DNA from: an uncultured Muribaculaceae bacterium
GTDB lineage: Bacteria; Bacteroidota; Bacteroidia; Bacteroidales; Muribaculaceae
Reading direction: 5' to 3'
Assembly: GCA_910576935.1 (NCBI GenBank)
Contig: CAJTKG010000027.1
Coordinates: 1 to 37,176 of the forward strand
DNA length: 37,176 nt
The notes under the pieces are model-generated. The model did not search any database and was not told the DNA's origin. It saw nothing but the letters and a program-made list of their open reading frames with translations. The translations under genes were made by a program, and so were the position numbers. Below are positions 1-6,400 of the stretch, piece after piece. Each line of letters begins with the position of its first letter. The stretch's first letter is position 1.

Positions 1-2
1 CG

Positions 3-134
3 ACACAAGAGCAGCGACAGAAACAGAACCAGAATCAACAGAAAAAGAGTATGTTAGATCTTAACTTAACCGCATTGACGGCCTCCCGGCCGTCGGCATG
101 GACCGAGGGGCTTCACCCTCGCATCAACAGCTAA
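3..134 (+). CDS. Possible 3' end of a CDS cut by the window edge
   Basis: The frame is open from base 3 to a TAA at 132-134 and gives 43 residues, starting with a stretch very rich in Gln, Lys, Arg and Asn and ending in ...LHPRINS. A basic Gln-rich tail could belong to a nucleic-acid-binding or mobilisation protein, but nothing here allows a family call. The last third is encoded by two adjacent hairpins (77-94 and 104-121), so this part may be an intergenic repeat that a truncated gene runs into. It converges on the BlaI-like gene on the other strand. It could simply be non-coding. Confidence 0.25.
   Translation, partial: TQEQRQKQNQNQQKKSMLDLNLTALTASRPSAWTEGLHPRINS
77..121. repeat. Two adjacent perfect hairpins
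   Basis: GACGGCC (77-83) pairs with GGCCGTC (88-94) around a 4-base loop, and CGAGGG (104-109) pairs with CCCTCG (116-121) around a 6-base loop. Neither is followed by a T-run, so they do not look like simple terminators. The paired GC-rich hairpins look like an interspersed repeat element. The stretch 135-324 holds no gene that can be supported. Confidence 0.45.
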
Positions 135-324
135 GGTGCTGATTCCACGACAACTAAATTCGTTGTTCCATGCGCGTCTGCTCCATAACTCCTCGGCTTG
201 AACCCACGGCGTCTTGGAGCTCTTGCCGCTTTCATCCCAACCCATTGATTTTACGATGGTTGAGGCCGTAGCTCCATATATGTCTATCGCCTTTTTGGGG
301 TATTGATTGGTGGGCGGCCGGCTA

Positions 325-711
325 TTACTTTTTATTGCGGTTGTTTCGCTCGATCATATCGATTATTTCGCGTAGGTCGTCGACTGATAGTTTTTCGTCT
401 TTGACGAGTGAAGAGACGACGCTACGGTAGCTGTTGTCAAAGTAATCGCGGATGACTCCCGCGAGGGTCCGCCGACTGAAGTCGTCTTTGTTAGCTATGG
501 CGTGGAATCTGTGAGATGAGCCGAGTACTTCGTGGCCAACGTAACCTTTTTCTTCCATTATTCTGATGGTGGTGGCAACTGTATTGAAGTGTGGTTTGGG
601 TATGGGGTAGAGGTCAACCATCTCACGCACAAACAGCGGGCCGTGCTCCCACAGCATTTTCATCAGAGGAGCTTCTTTTTCTGTCAATGTCTGTTGTTTT
701 GTCCTTGCCAT
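325..711 (-). CDS. BlaI/MecI/CopY-family transcriptional repressor
   Basis: This 128-residue protein has the usual length and layout of BlaI/MecI repressors. An N-terminal winged helix (about residues 8-75) contains the typical LTEKEAPLMKMLWEHGPLFVREM start and an FNTVATTIRIMEEKGYV recognition region, and a helical C-terminal dimerisation segment follows. Such repressors bind a palindrome over their own promoter and are cleaved when a membrane sensor protease of the BlaR1/MecR1 (M56) type is activated. The sensor normally lies directly downstream, but here the downstream side (1-324) has no M56 gene, so the repressor is an orphan at this site. A promoter and a candidate operator lie just upstream. 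The family call is firm; the regulated genes and the signal are unknown. Confidence 0.9.
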   Translation of the reverse strand: MARTKQQTLTEKEAPLMKMLWEHGPLFVREMVDLYPIPKPHFNTVATTIRIMEEKGYVGHEVLGSSHRFHAIANKDDFSRRTLAGVIRDYFDNSYRSVVSSLVKDEKLSVDDLREIIDMIERNNRNKK

Positions 712-736
712 TTCGTGTTAAAGTATTCGTTGTATG

Positions 737-767
737 CAAAGTTATAACTAAAAAGTTAATTATGCAA
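737..767 (-). promoter_or_regulatory. Promoter of the BlaI-like gene, with candidate operator
   Basis: Read on the minus strand there is TAACTTTG (737-744), matching the Bacteroidota -7 pattern TAnnTTTG, with TTG at 765-767 and a 20-base spacer. The spacer holds an inverted repeat TAACT-N4-AGTTA (745-758), a reasonable autoregulatory operator for the repressor. Confidence 0.65.
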
Positions 768-797
768 CTAATTTATTAATTATGATATAAGCGGCAA

Positions 798-824
798 GGA
801 CAGACATTATTATGATGTCTGTCC
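798..824. terminator. Hairpin downstream of the winged-helix gene
   Basis: A perfect 10-bp inverted repeat (GGACAGACAT at 798-807 and ATGTCTGTCC at 815-824) with a 7-base loop lies just beyond the stop of the minus-strand gene ending at 858. No T-run follows on the minus strand, so it may be a weak terminator or an mRNA-end-stabilising hairpin. Confidence 0.4.
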
Positions 825-857
825 AACCATGTTTCTACAGATTGTAAAAGAGAGAAT

Positions 858-1139
858 TTATAGATTGAGATATTCTTTGAGAGCGTCGACGTAGGCTATG
901 AAAGCCGCTCGACCAGTAGGTGTTATATGGCAGACCGTGCGGGTCTTTTTGCCCAGAAAACCTTTTTCGACGGTTATATATCCTGCTGACGACAGTTTGT
1001 CGATCTGTACGCTTAGATTACCCGCTGTTGATTCGGTTTTTTCGCGGAGATAGACAAAATCGGCTTCGTCGACATTCATCAGCAATGACATTATGGCAAG
1101 ACGTAGCTGCGTGTGGAGCAGCGGATCAAGTTCTTTCAT
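858..1139 (-). CDS. Small winged-helix DNA-binding regulator
   Basis: This 93-residue protein is essentially one winged-helix domain. Helices at about 8-25 are followed by a helix-turn-helix (LREKTESTAGNLSVQIDKL), then a wing (GYITVEKGFLGKKTRTVCHITPTG) and a final helix. It resembles the stand-alone winged-helix family PF13601, a MarR-like group often paired with membrane proteins. Its ATG overlaps the TGA of the upstream membrane-protein gene (ATGA at 1136-1139), so the two are probably translationally coupled and act together. It is the obvious candidate to bind the two palindromes at 1777-1793 and 1866-1882. The signal it responds to cannot be read from the sequence. Confidence 0.85.
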   Translation of the reverse strand: MKELDPLLHTQLRLAIMSLLMNVDEADFVYLREKTESTAGNLSVQIDKLSSAGYITVEKGFLGKKTRTVCHITPTGRAAFIAYVDALKEYLNL

Positions 1140-1759
1140 TGTTCTTTTTTTGCTATGTGACGCATTTCGAGACCCGGAGTCACCATCATGAGAATGAATG
1201 ACAGAATAAAAGTTGCCATGACGCCGTCATATGAGACGGCGGTATTTGTCAACATGCAGCCAACTAATAAAATACCGAAAATAGAGCTGAAGATGCCACC
1301 GAATATCAATGTTCTGATTTTGAGCAATGCTCCGGTGGCGATGCAACCGCTACCGCAACCGATAAGTGCTATGACAAACATAAGAACCCACGGGCCGTAT
1401 CCAGCGTAAAATTCAAAGAATAAGCAGATTATAAATGTGGCGAGGCAGATAATGCCGAAGCTCATCCAGACTGTCGAGCAAACCTTATCGGTATACGACG
1501 AATAGCCGCGCGCTTTGGCTTCTTTGGCCTTTTTATAGTTGAACAGTGCGCCGATGGCCATGAGAGCCCAAAAGCCGTTGAATGCAGGGTTATGCGAGAG
1601 TGACACCGAAACCCAGACTGTCGTGGCGACAATTACAGAGAGTATCCCCCATAAGAGGAATACATTTCCGTCGCCGATTTCGAGCTTGCTTTTTGATCGT
1701 GATATCATATTGGCGATAAGCTCGAGGCTCTCTTTTTCGGTAAGATTTCTTTCTTCCAT
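1136..1759 (-). CDS. Six-helix membrane protein coupled to the winged-helix regulator
   Basis: With the ATG at 1757-1759 the product is 207 residues; the open frame extends upstream to 1990, but that extension covers the promoter and operators and is not protein-like. The N-terminal about 28 residues are charged and cytosolic-looking (EERNLTEKESLELIANMISRS), followed by about six hydrophobic segments (near 33-52, 57-70, 97-117, 122-142, 146-168, 175-198). No transport or catalytic motif is visible. Membrane proteins with a short acidic N-terminal helix next to a PF13601-type regulator are common in Bacteroidales and have no assigned function. Its stop overlaps the start of the regulator. It might act as a sensor or anti-regulator for that protein, which is inference only. 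Confidence 0.8.
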   Translation of the reverse strand: MEERNLTEKESLELIANMISRSKSKLEIGDGNVFLLWGILSVIVATTVWVSVSLSHNPAFNGFWALMAIGALFNYKKAKEAKARGYSSYTDKVCSTVWMSFGIICLATFIICLFFEFYAGYGPWVLMFVIALIGCGSGCIATGALLKIRTLIFGGIFSSIFGILLVGCMLTNTAVSYDGVMATFILSFILMMVTPGLEMRHIAKKEQ

Positions 1760-1776
1760 GATTGTAATTTTAAAAT

Positions 1777-1793
1777 GGTTTATATTATAAACT
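1777..1793. promoter_or_regulatory. Proximal operator palindrome
   Basis: The sequence GGTTTAT-ATT-ATAAACT lies 17 bases upstream of the ATG at 1759 and is a near-perfect copy of the 17-bp palindrome at 1866-1882. On the minus-strand transcript it lies within the 5' leader. Confidence 0.7.
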
Positions 1794-1853
1794 GATGCTT
1801 GAAAAAAATAAGGAAGTGCTCGCGCGTTGCCCGTCCTCGATAGTTTTCGACTG

Positions 1854-1884
1854 CAAATATAAAGCGGTTTATGGTATAAACCAA
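1854..1884 (-). promoter_or_regulatory. Promoter with distal operator inside the spacer
   Basis: On the minus strand, TATATTTG (1854-1861) matches TAnnTTTG and TTG lies at 1882-1884 with a spacer of exactly 20 bases. The palindrome GGTTTAT-GGT-ATAAACC (1866-1882) fills the spacer, so a protein bound there would block RNA polymerase. This promoter drives the membrane-protein/winged-helix pair. Confidence 0.8.
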
Positions 1885-1961
1885 ATTTTTTATTGCTTTT
1901 TTGTAAAGAAAATTGTTTATGCGGCTTGATAAAACAATTTGGCGGGTGTTTTAGACTATGC

Positions 1962-3275
1962 TTATAGTAGATTGTCGAGGGCCCAGACAATGGTGGCTTC
2001 GTCGGGATTGGGGTTGTCGGTCATGATATAGCGGACGATGCCTGCTGTGTCGCTGATGTAAATGCGTGGGACTACCGATGTAGCGAAGAGATTGTAGATC
2101 TTTCTATCGGGGCGCGCGGCATAAGGCATTGACAGGTTATTGTCTTTCCAGAAACGGGCTACTTCTTCAGGCCCTTCAGAGCGGCTTATGGTGACGAAAA
2201 CAACGCGACCGGCATATTTTTCGTATATGTGGTCGACAATGGGAACGACCTCCCGGCAATCGCTGCATTTAGTCGAGAAAAACAATATCAGCGAGACGTG
2301 ATCTTTCAGGTCATCGGTTGTGACTGTCGCGCCGTTGAGGGTGACGCTGAAGTCGGGGAGGGGGTCTCCGACGTTGATAACATCGCTCTCGGTGTTGTCG
2401 GTTATGCATGAGGTGAAAATGGCTGCCGACGAGAGTATGGCTGCGACCGTGAGGACAGATGATTTTACGCGGCTTCTGACGATGGTTTTAAATATGCGGG
2501 CTATGAGATAGACGGCCACCATAATGATGACAATGATTGAGGAGCACGGTACGTCGATGAATGTGCCGACAAAGAGCCCGGCGACACTGCATAGGACGGA
2601 TATAATCACCGACAGAATCATCATTTTGCCGAAATTTTTGTAGTATACTTCGGCTGTCATCATCGGCAGAGAGAACATTGACATGAGTAGCATGACACCG
2701 ACGAGCCTTATTGTAAGTACTATACATATTGCTATCATGGCTGTCATGGTGTAAGAGATGAATTTTACCGGCAGATTGATGACGGTGGCAAAGTCCCGGT
2801 CGAAAGCGCAGATGACGATCTGTCTGTATTTTAGGGCGAAAAACGTTACCAGCAGCAGTGTGAATACTGCAAACGCGACGGTGTCACCCGTCGAGATGGT
2901 CAGTATGTTTCCGAACAGGAACGAATTGAGTTCGGGGACATAGCCCGGCGTCATGAAGACGAAGAGCACGCCTATAGCCATGCCTACGGCCCAGATGACG
3001 GCGATGGCCGAGTCTTCGCGCATATTTAATTTTGAAGAGAGCCATTCGACGCATGCCGACGAGCCGATGGCAAAGACACCGGCCATGACAGCGGGGTTCA
3101 GACCAAGATAATAGCCGAGGCCGAGTCCGCCGAAGCAGGCGTGTGTTATGCCTCCGGATATCGCCACGAGGCGTCGGGTGATGATATAGGTGCCTATCAT
3201 GGCGGCACTGATGCTTATGAGCACGACGCCGATGAGCGCGAGTCTGAAGAAGGGATAATAGAGATACTCTAACAT
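1962..3275 (-). CDS. Metal-type ABC permease (ABC-3 family) fused to a periplasmic thioredoxin/TlpA-like domain
   Basis: Residues 1-270 are a multi-helix permease of the ABC-3 family (ZnuB/MntB/TroC type), with the family's early RRLVAISGGITHACFGGLGLGYYLG region and the late LVGVMLLMSMFSLPMMTA region. After a basic stretch (about 265-277) comes an extra hydrophobic segment ending in FTSC (Cys290), which reads like a lipoprotein signal, and then a TlpA/thioredoxin domain (about 300-437) with CSDC (Cys337, Cys340) and a probable cis-proline motif VVPR. Family permeases are about 260-290 residues and lack this domain. The added helix would put the thioredoxin domain in the periplasm. The ATG directly abuts the TAA of the upstream small membrane gene. 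No partner ATPase or solute-binding protein is in the window. No start codon was found that would separate the two parts. Confidence 0.85.
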   Translation of the reverse strand: MLEYLYYPFFRLALIGVVLISISAAMIGTYIITRRLVAISGGITHACFGGLGLGYYLGLNPAVMAGVFAIGSSACVEWLSSKLNMREDSAIAVIWAVGMAIGVLFVFMTPGYVPELNSFLFGNILTISTGDTVAFAVFTLLLVTFFALKYRQIVICAFDRDFATVINLPVKFISYTMTAMIAICIVLTIRLVGVMLLMSMFSLPMMTAEVYYKNFGKMMILSVIISVLCSVAGLFVGTFIDVPCSSIIVIIMVAVYLIARIFKTIVRSRVKSSVLTVAAILSSAAIFTSCITDNTESDVINVGDPLPDFSVTLNGATVTTDDLKDHVSLILFFSTKCSDCREVVPIVDHIYEKYAGRVVFVTISRSEGPEEVARFWKDNNLSMPYAARPDRKIYNLFATSVVPRIYISDTAGIVRYIMTDNPNPDEATIVWALDNLL

Positions 3276-3743
3276 TTACGATTCTTGATTCTTGTTTTTT
3301 GCGGCGCGAGCTTCTGAGACAATCAACAGAAGCTCGTCTCGCACGTCGGTCGGCAGGGTTATGCCGCGCAGTTGGATGCTGCGCGCCCAGCCTGCGATTT
3401 CCTCGGGACGGAGTGTCAGCAGCACTTCGCGGAACTCCTCGATCTCTTCGGGTGAATATGCGTTGGCGTCATATCCGGCGAAGCGGTCGAGTTCCTCGTC
3501 TTCGTAATATTCGATTTTGTCGGCAAGAGCCGTCAGCAACGAGTCGCGCTCGCAAGTTATGTGCATGCCGCAACATTCTTCGTCATTGCCGCCACTGATG
3601 TCAGTGTCTGTCGGTTTTGTAATTGTGGCATCTGCAACAGTCGGGTCGGCGGCCTTGTCGCGTTTATGTTCGAGATATTCGTTGATATAAAGTATCAGGC
3701 CTACAACGATGAGAGCCAGGAGTATGATAAGTGCGCCTGTCAT
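3276..3743 (-). CDS. Small membrane-anchored protein with CCGxHxxC motif
   Basis: The start chosen is the ATG at 3741-3743 (155 residues). It overlaps the aroA stop as ATGA and directly precedes a clean N-terminal transmembrane helix (residues 3-22); the longer open frame adds 25 residues that are aroA in another frame. After the helix come a polar linker, a Cys/His cluster ECCGMHITCE (Cys57, Cys58, His61, Cys64), and an acidic helical domain (EIEYYEDEELDRF ... EEIEEFREVLLTLRPEEIAGWARSIQLRGITLP). I do not recognise a named family. The CC-x2-H-x2-C cluster looks suited to metal or thiol chemistry. The gene sits between aroA and a metal-type permease, fused head to tail with the latter (TAA immediately before ATG), which suggests a link to metal handling. 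That link is inference. Confidence 0.75.
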   Translation of the reverse strand: MTGALIILLALIVVGLILYINEYLEHKRDKAADPTVADATITKPTDTDISGGNDEECCGMHITCERDSLLTALADKIEYYEDEELDRFAGYDANAYSPEEIEEFREVLLTLRPEEIAGWARSIQLRGITLPTDVRDELLLIVSEARAAKNKNQES

Positions 3744-4996
3744 ACCTCTTCGTTTAGTTCCGTCAACGGAGTTTCGGCATCTATGAGTCTGAAGCCGGCT
3801 TCTGTCAGGTGAGCCCAATAGTCGGGATAGGACTTGCTGACGACTTCGATGTCGTTTATGATGATGCCCGGTATGAATACGGCGAGCGGGGCGAAAGCCA
3901 TGGCCATGCGGTGGTCACCGTAAGTGTCGATGTGCGGTAGTTCGGTGATCGGACGTCGTACACACTCCCACGATATTACGTCGTCGCCCTCGGCACTGAC
4001 GACGCACCCGATTTTAAGCAGTTCTCGGCACAAGGCGTCGATGCGGTCGGTTTCTTTTATTCTGAGAGTCGACACACCTGTCAGTCTGAAAGGTATGCCT
4101 ATGGCGCATGCCGTCACGGCGAATGTCTGGACGAGGTCGGGCGTATCGCTCATGTCGAGATCGATGCGTGAGAACAGGTCGGGTGTGGCCGACAGTTCTG
4201 CGGCTCCGTCCTCAAACTCGGTGAGTACACCAAGGCGCGGGAATAGGGTGGCGATTGAGCTATCGCCCTGAAGAGAGGGTTGCATAAGCCCCGGCATTGT
4301 CACCCATCCTGCGGTAAGAGCGGCAATCTCATACCAGTATGAGGCTGCGGTCCAGTCACGTTCGACCTCGGTCGTGGCGGCTGTGTATTTTCCGGGCTTT
4401 ATGGCGATAAGCGTGGGATTGATGTCGACGTCTATGCCTCGCGTAGCCATCATTTTGGCTGTCATGGTTATATAGGGGCGTGAAACGACATCGCCCGGGA
4501 GATTTACACGCAAGGGTGCTTTCATGAGTGGCGCTACCATCATTATGGCCGAAACGTATTGCGAACTGACAGATGCGTCAACGTCGATTTCGCCACCCTT
4601 GAGGCCCGCACCTTTGATTCTGAGAGGCGGGAAGCCTTCTTCTCCTGCATAACTTATATCGGCGCCGAGATGTCGGAGTGCGTCGACCAGACGCCCGATA
4701 GGCCGCTGACGCATACGATCGTCGCCGTCAAGGGTGACGTCGCTGCCGGGTGTGGCGGCGTAGTAGGCGGTGAGAAAGCGCATAGCCGTTCCCGCCGCAC
4801 CTATGTTGATGTCGTGGCTGTTGCCGGAGAGAGCCGCGGCAAGAGCCTTGGTGTCGTCGCAGTCGGCGACGCGGTCGGTAAGCGGCAGCCCGGCTATCGC
4901 ATCGATGATGAGAGTGCGGGCGCTTATGCTTTTGCTTAACGGCAACTCGACCGTGGCCGTGAGTATTTCTTCAGGAGGTAAGATTCTTAAATCCAT
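3740..4996 (-). CDS. aroA: 3-phosphoshikimate 1-carboxyvinyltransferase (EPSP synthase)
   Basis: AroA transfers an enolpyruvyl group from phosphoenolpyruvate to shikimate 3-phosphate, the sixth step of the shikimate pathway to aromatic amino acids, in the cytosol. The 418-residue sequence has the family's substrate-binding residues: SKSISAR near the start (Lys22, Ser23, Arg27), GAAGTAMRFL, DDRMRQRPI, SSQYVSA, the RIKETDRIDAL segment and GDHRMAMAFA. It is slightly shorter than the 427-residue E. coli enzyme. It starts 4 bases after the stop of the upstream C-S lyase gene and overlaps the next gene by ATGA, so it sits inside one operon with them. The window holds no other shikimate gene. Confidence 0.95.
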   Translation of the reverse strand: MDLRILPPEEILTATVELPLSKSISARTLIIDAIAGLPLTDRVADCDDTKALAAALSGNSHDINIGAAGTAMRFLTAYYAATPGSDVTLDGDDRMRQRPIGRLVDALRHLGADISYAGEEGFPPLRIKGAGLKGGEIDVDASVSSQYVSAIMMVAPLMKAPLRVNLPGDVVSRPYITMTAKMMATRGIDVDINPTLIAIKPGKYTAATTEVERDWTAASYWYEIAALTAGWVTMPGLMQPSLQGDSSIATLFPRLGVLTEFEDGAAELSATPDLFSRIDLDMSDTPDLVQTFAVTACAIGIPFRLTGVSTLRIKETDRIDALCRELLKIGCVVSAEGDDVISWECVRRPITELPHIDTYGDHRMAMAFAPLAVFIPGIIINDIEVVSKSYPDYWAHLTEAGFRLIDAETPLTELNEEV

Positions 4997-5000
4997 TGTG

Positions 5001-6215
5001 CTATTTGTTTATTGCGTCGGGAGTGCAGACTCGGACCGGCATATTGACGACGGCCTCGCGTATTTGTTCAAGAGCCGTGGCGAGGACCGAGCGTGGTGTG
5101 CCGACGTTGAGACGGGCGAATCCGAGACCCTGAGCTCCGAACATCGTGCCGTCGTTGAGGGCTATGTGGGCTTTATCGAGCAACAAGTCCATAAGTTCGC
5201 TCTGAGTGAGACCGAGCCCTCTGAAGTCGACCCACAGGAGGAACGACGCTTGGGGACGTATGATTTTGACTCCGGGGATATGGCGGTCGGCGAAATTGAC
5301 GGCGAAGTCGATGTTGTCCTCGACATAAGCGACCATTTCGTCAAGCCATTGTTCGCCATGGCTGTATGCTACTTCAGCGCCGAGAGCCGAGATCATCATC
5401 GGTGCGCTGAATTCGTTGACCTCAAGCCAATGGAAGAAGTCGCGGCGCAGGTCGGGGTCTTTCACGAGCACCCAAGAGCTGACCAGACCGGGGATATTGA
5501 AAGTCTTGGACGGCGCTCCGAGTGTGACGCTGATTGCGCGGGCGTCGTCACTGACGTCGACAAAGGGTATATGCGGTTTGCCGTATAGCACGAGGTCGCC
5601 GTGGATTTCGTCGCTGACGACGATGACACCGTGGCGGCGGCAGATTGCGGCAACGCGGCCAAGAGTCTCTGCGCTCCACTGAATTCCGATTGGATTATGG
5701 GGATTGCAGAGAATCATCATTGTCGGTCGTTCGCGGCTGATCACATTTTCGAGGCCGTCGAGGTCCATCGTATAATTTTCACCGTCAAAGACGAGCGGAT
5801 TCTCGACCACCTGTCGTCCGTTGCCTTCGATCACCATTCTAAAAGGGTGATACACCGGCGGCTGTATGACAATTCTGTCGCCCGGTTTTGAGAAAAAGTT
5901 GACGGCATAGCCTATGCCTTTGACCACACCGGGGATAAAAGCGAGCTGATCGCGGTCGGTCTTGAGGCCGTGGCGGCGTTCGAGCCATGACATTACAGCA
6001 TTCCAATAACTGTCAGGACAGGCGAAATAGCCCAGAATAGGGTGGTCGAGGCGCTGTCGCAGTGTCTTGACGATGTCGGGACAAACGGCGAAGTCGAGGT
6101 CGGCGATCCAGAGAGGTGAGACGTCATGACGTCCGAAGACGGCGTCGAGACCTTCATATTTCATCGATGAAGTGCCCCGGCGGTCGATCACCGTGTCAAA
6201 GTTGTATTTTTCCAT
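5001..6215 (-). CDS. MalY/PatB-family PLP-dependent C-S lyase (cystathionine beta-lyase type)
   Basis: This 404-residue fold-type I PLP enzyme has the MalY/PatB hallmarks: PLWIADLDF near the start, LGYF, PPVYHPF, CNPHNPIG (PLP-binding Asn about 171), SDEIHGDLV (Asp202) and the Schiff-base lysine in APSKTFNIPG (Lys237). These enzymes cleave cystathionine or cysteine to pyruvate, ammonia and a thiol; some members also act as aminotransferases, so the exact substrate is open. It is the first gene of an operon that continues into aroA after 4 bases. Its promoter lies in a compact divergent region shared with a tRNA-Arg gene, with an inverted repeat over the -33 region. Confidence 0.9.
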   Translation of the reverse strand: MEKYNFDTVIDRRGTSSMKYEGLDAVFGRHDVSPLWIADLDFAVCPDIVKTLRQRLDHPILGYFACPDSYWNAVMSWLERRHGLKTDRDQLAFIPGVVKGIGYAVNFFSKPGDRIVIQPPVYHPFRMVIEGNGRQVVENPLVFDGENYTMDLDGLENVISRERPTMMILCNPHNPIGIQWSAETLGRVAAICRRHGVIVVSDEIHGDLVLYGKPHIPFVDVSDDARAISVTLGAPSKTFNIPGLVSSWVLVKDPDLRRDFFHWLEVNEFSAPMMISALGAEVAYSHGEQWLDEMVAYVEDNIDFAVNFADRHIPGVKIIRPQASFLLWVDFRGLGLTQSELMDLLLDKAHIALNDGTMFGAQGLGFARLNVGTPRSVLATALEQIREAVVNMPVRVCTPDAINK

Positions 6216-6240
6216 TTGGTATAGGTTGATTGTCTGATTA

Positions 6241-6270
6241 CAAAATTAGTCAATGTCTGACAATAAGCAA
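6241..6270 (-). promoter_or_regulatory. Promoter of the malY/patB-aroA operon
   Basis: On the minus strand, TAATTTTG (6241-6248) matches TAnnTTTG, with TTG at 6268-6270 and a 19-base spacer. It lies 26 bases before the start codon. Confidence 0.65.
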
Positions 6271-6280
6271 AATTTGTCAG
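6257..6280. promoter_or_regulatory. Inverted repeat across two divergent promoters
   Basis: CTGACAA (6257-6263) and TTGTCAG (6274-6280) form a perfect 7-bp inverted repeat with 10 bases between the arms. It covers the -33 elements of both the minus-strand operon promoter and the plus-strand tRNA promoter. It may be an operator, or a coincidence of back-to-back TTG elements. Confidence 0.45.
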
Positions 6281-6304
6281 TCTCGAATTAAACTCTTAAC
6301 TTTG
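6274..6304 (+). promoter_or_regulatory. Promoter of tRNA-Arg
   Basis: TTG at 6274-6276, a 20-base spacer and TAACTTTG at 6297-6304 make a full Bacteroidota promoter 24 bases before the tRNA. Confidence 0.7.
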
Positions 6305-6328
6305 CAGTGCTGAAAAGCAAAGTAAGCG

Positions 6329-6400
6329 GCTCCGGTAGTTCAACGGATAGAATAGAAGTTTCCTAAACTTTTGATAGCAGTTCGATTCTGCTCCGGAGTA
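6329..6400 (+). tRNA. tRNA-Arg (anticodon CCT)
   Basis: All four arms fold. The acceptor is GCTCCGG with CCGGAGT (first pair G-U). The D stem is GTTC/GAAT. The anticodon stem GAAGT/ACTTT encloses the loop TTCCTAA with anticodon CCT. The T arm is AGCAG-TTCGATT-CTGCT. The discriminator base is A and CCA is not encoded. The length is 72 bases. It is expressed from its own promoter just upstream. The 3' half is also the antisense of the last codons of folA. Confidence 0.95.

Noticed and set aside
66..350. Open minus-strand frame (about 90 codons) after the BlaI-like gene, reading ...IYGATASTIVKSMGWDESGKSSK...
   Set aside because: It has no ATG, GTG or TTG near its beginning, runs through the end of the repressor gene and the hairpin repeats, and matches no family I know. 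It could be a decayed gene but cannot be supported.
1760..1990. N-terminal extension of the six-helix membrane protein
   Set aside because: The extension covers the promoter and both operator palindromes, and its residues are not protein-like; the ATG at 1757-1759 is the better start.
4770..5588. Plus-strand 272-codon open frame
   Set aside because: It lies wholly antisense to aroA and the C-S lyase gene and arises from their third-position G/C bias; no family features.
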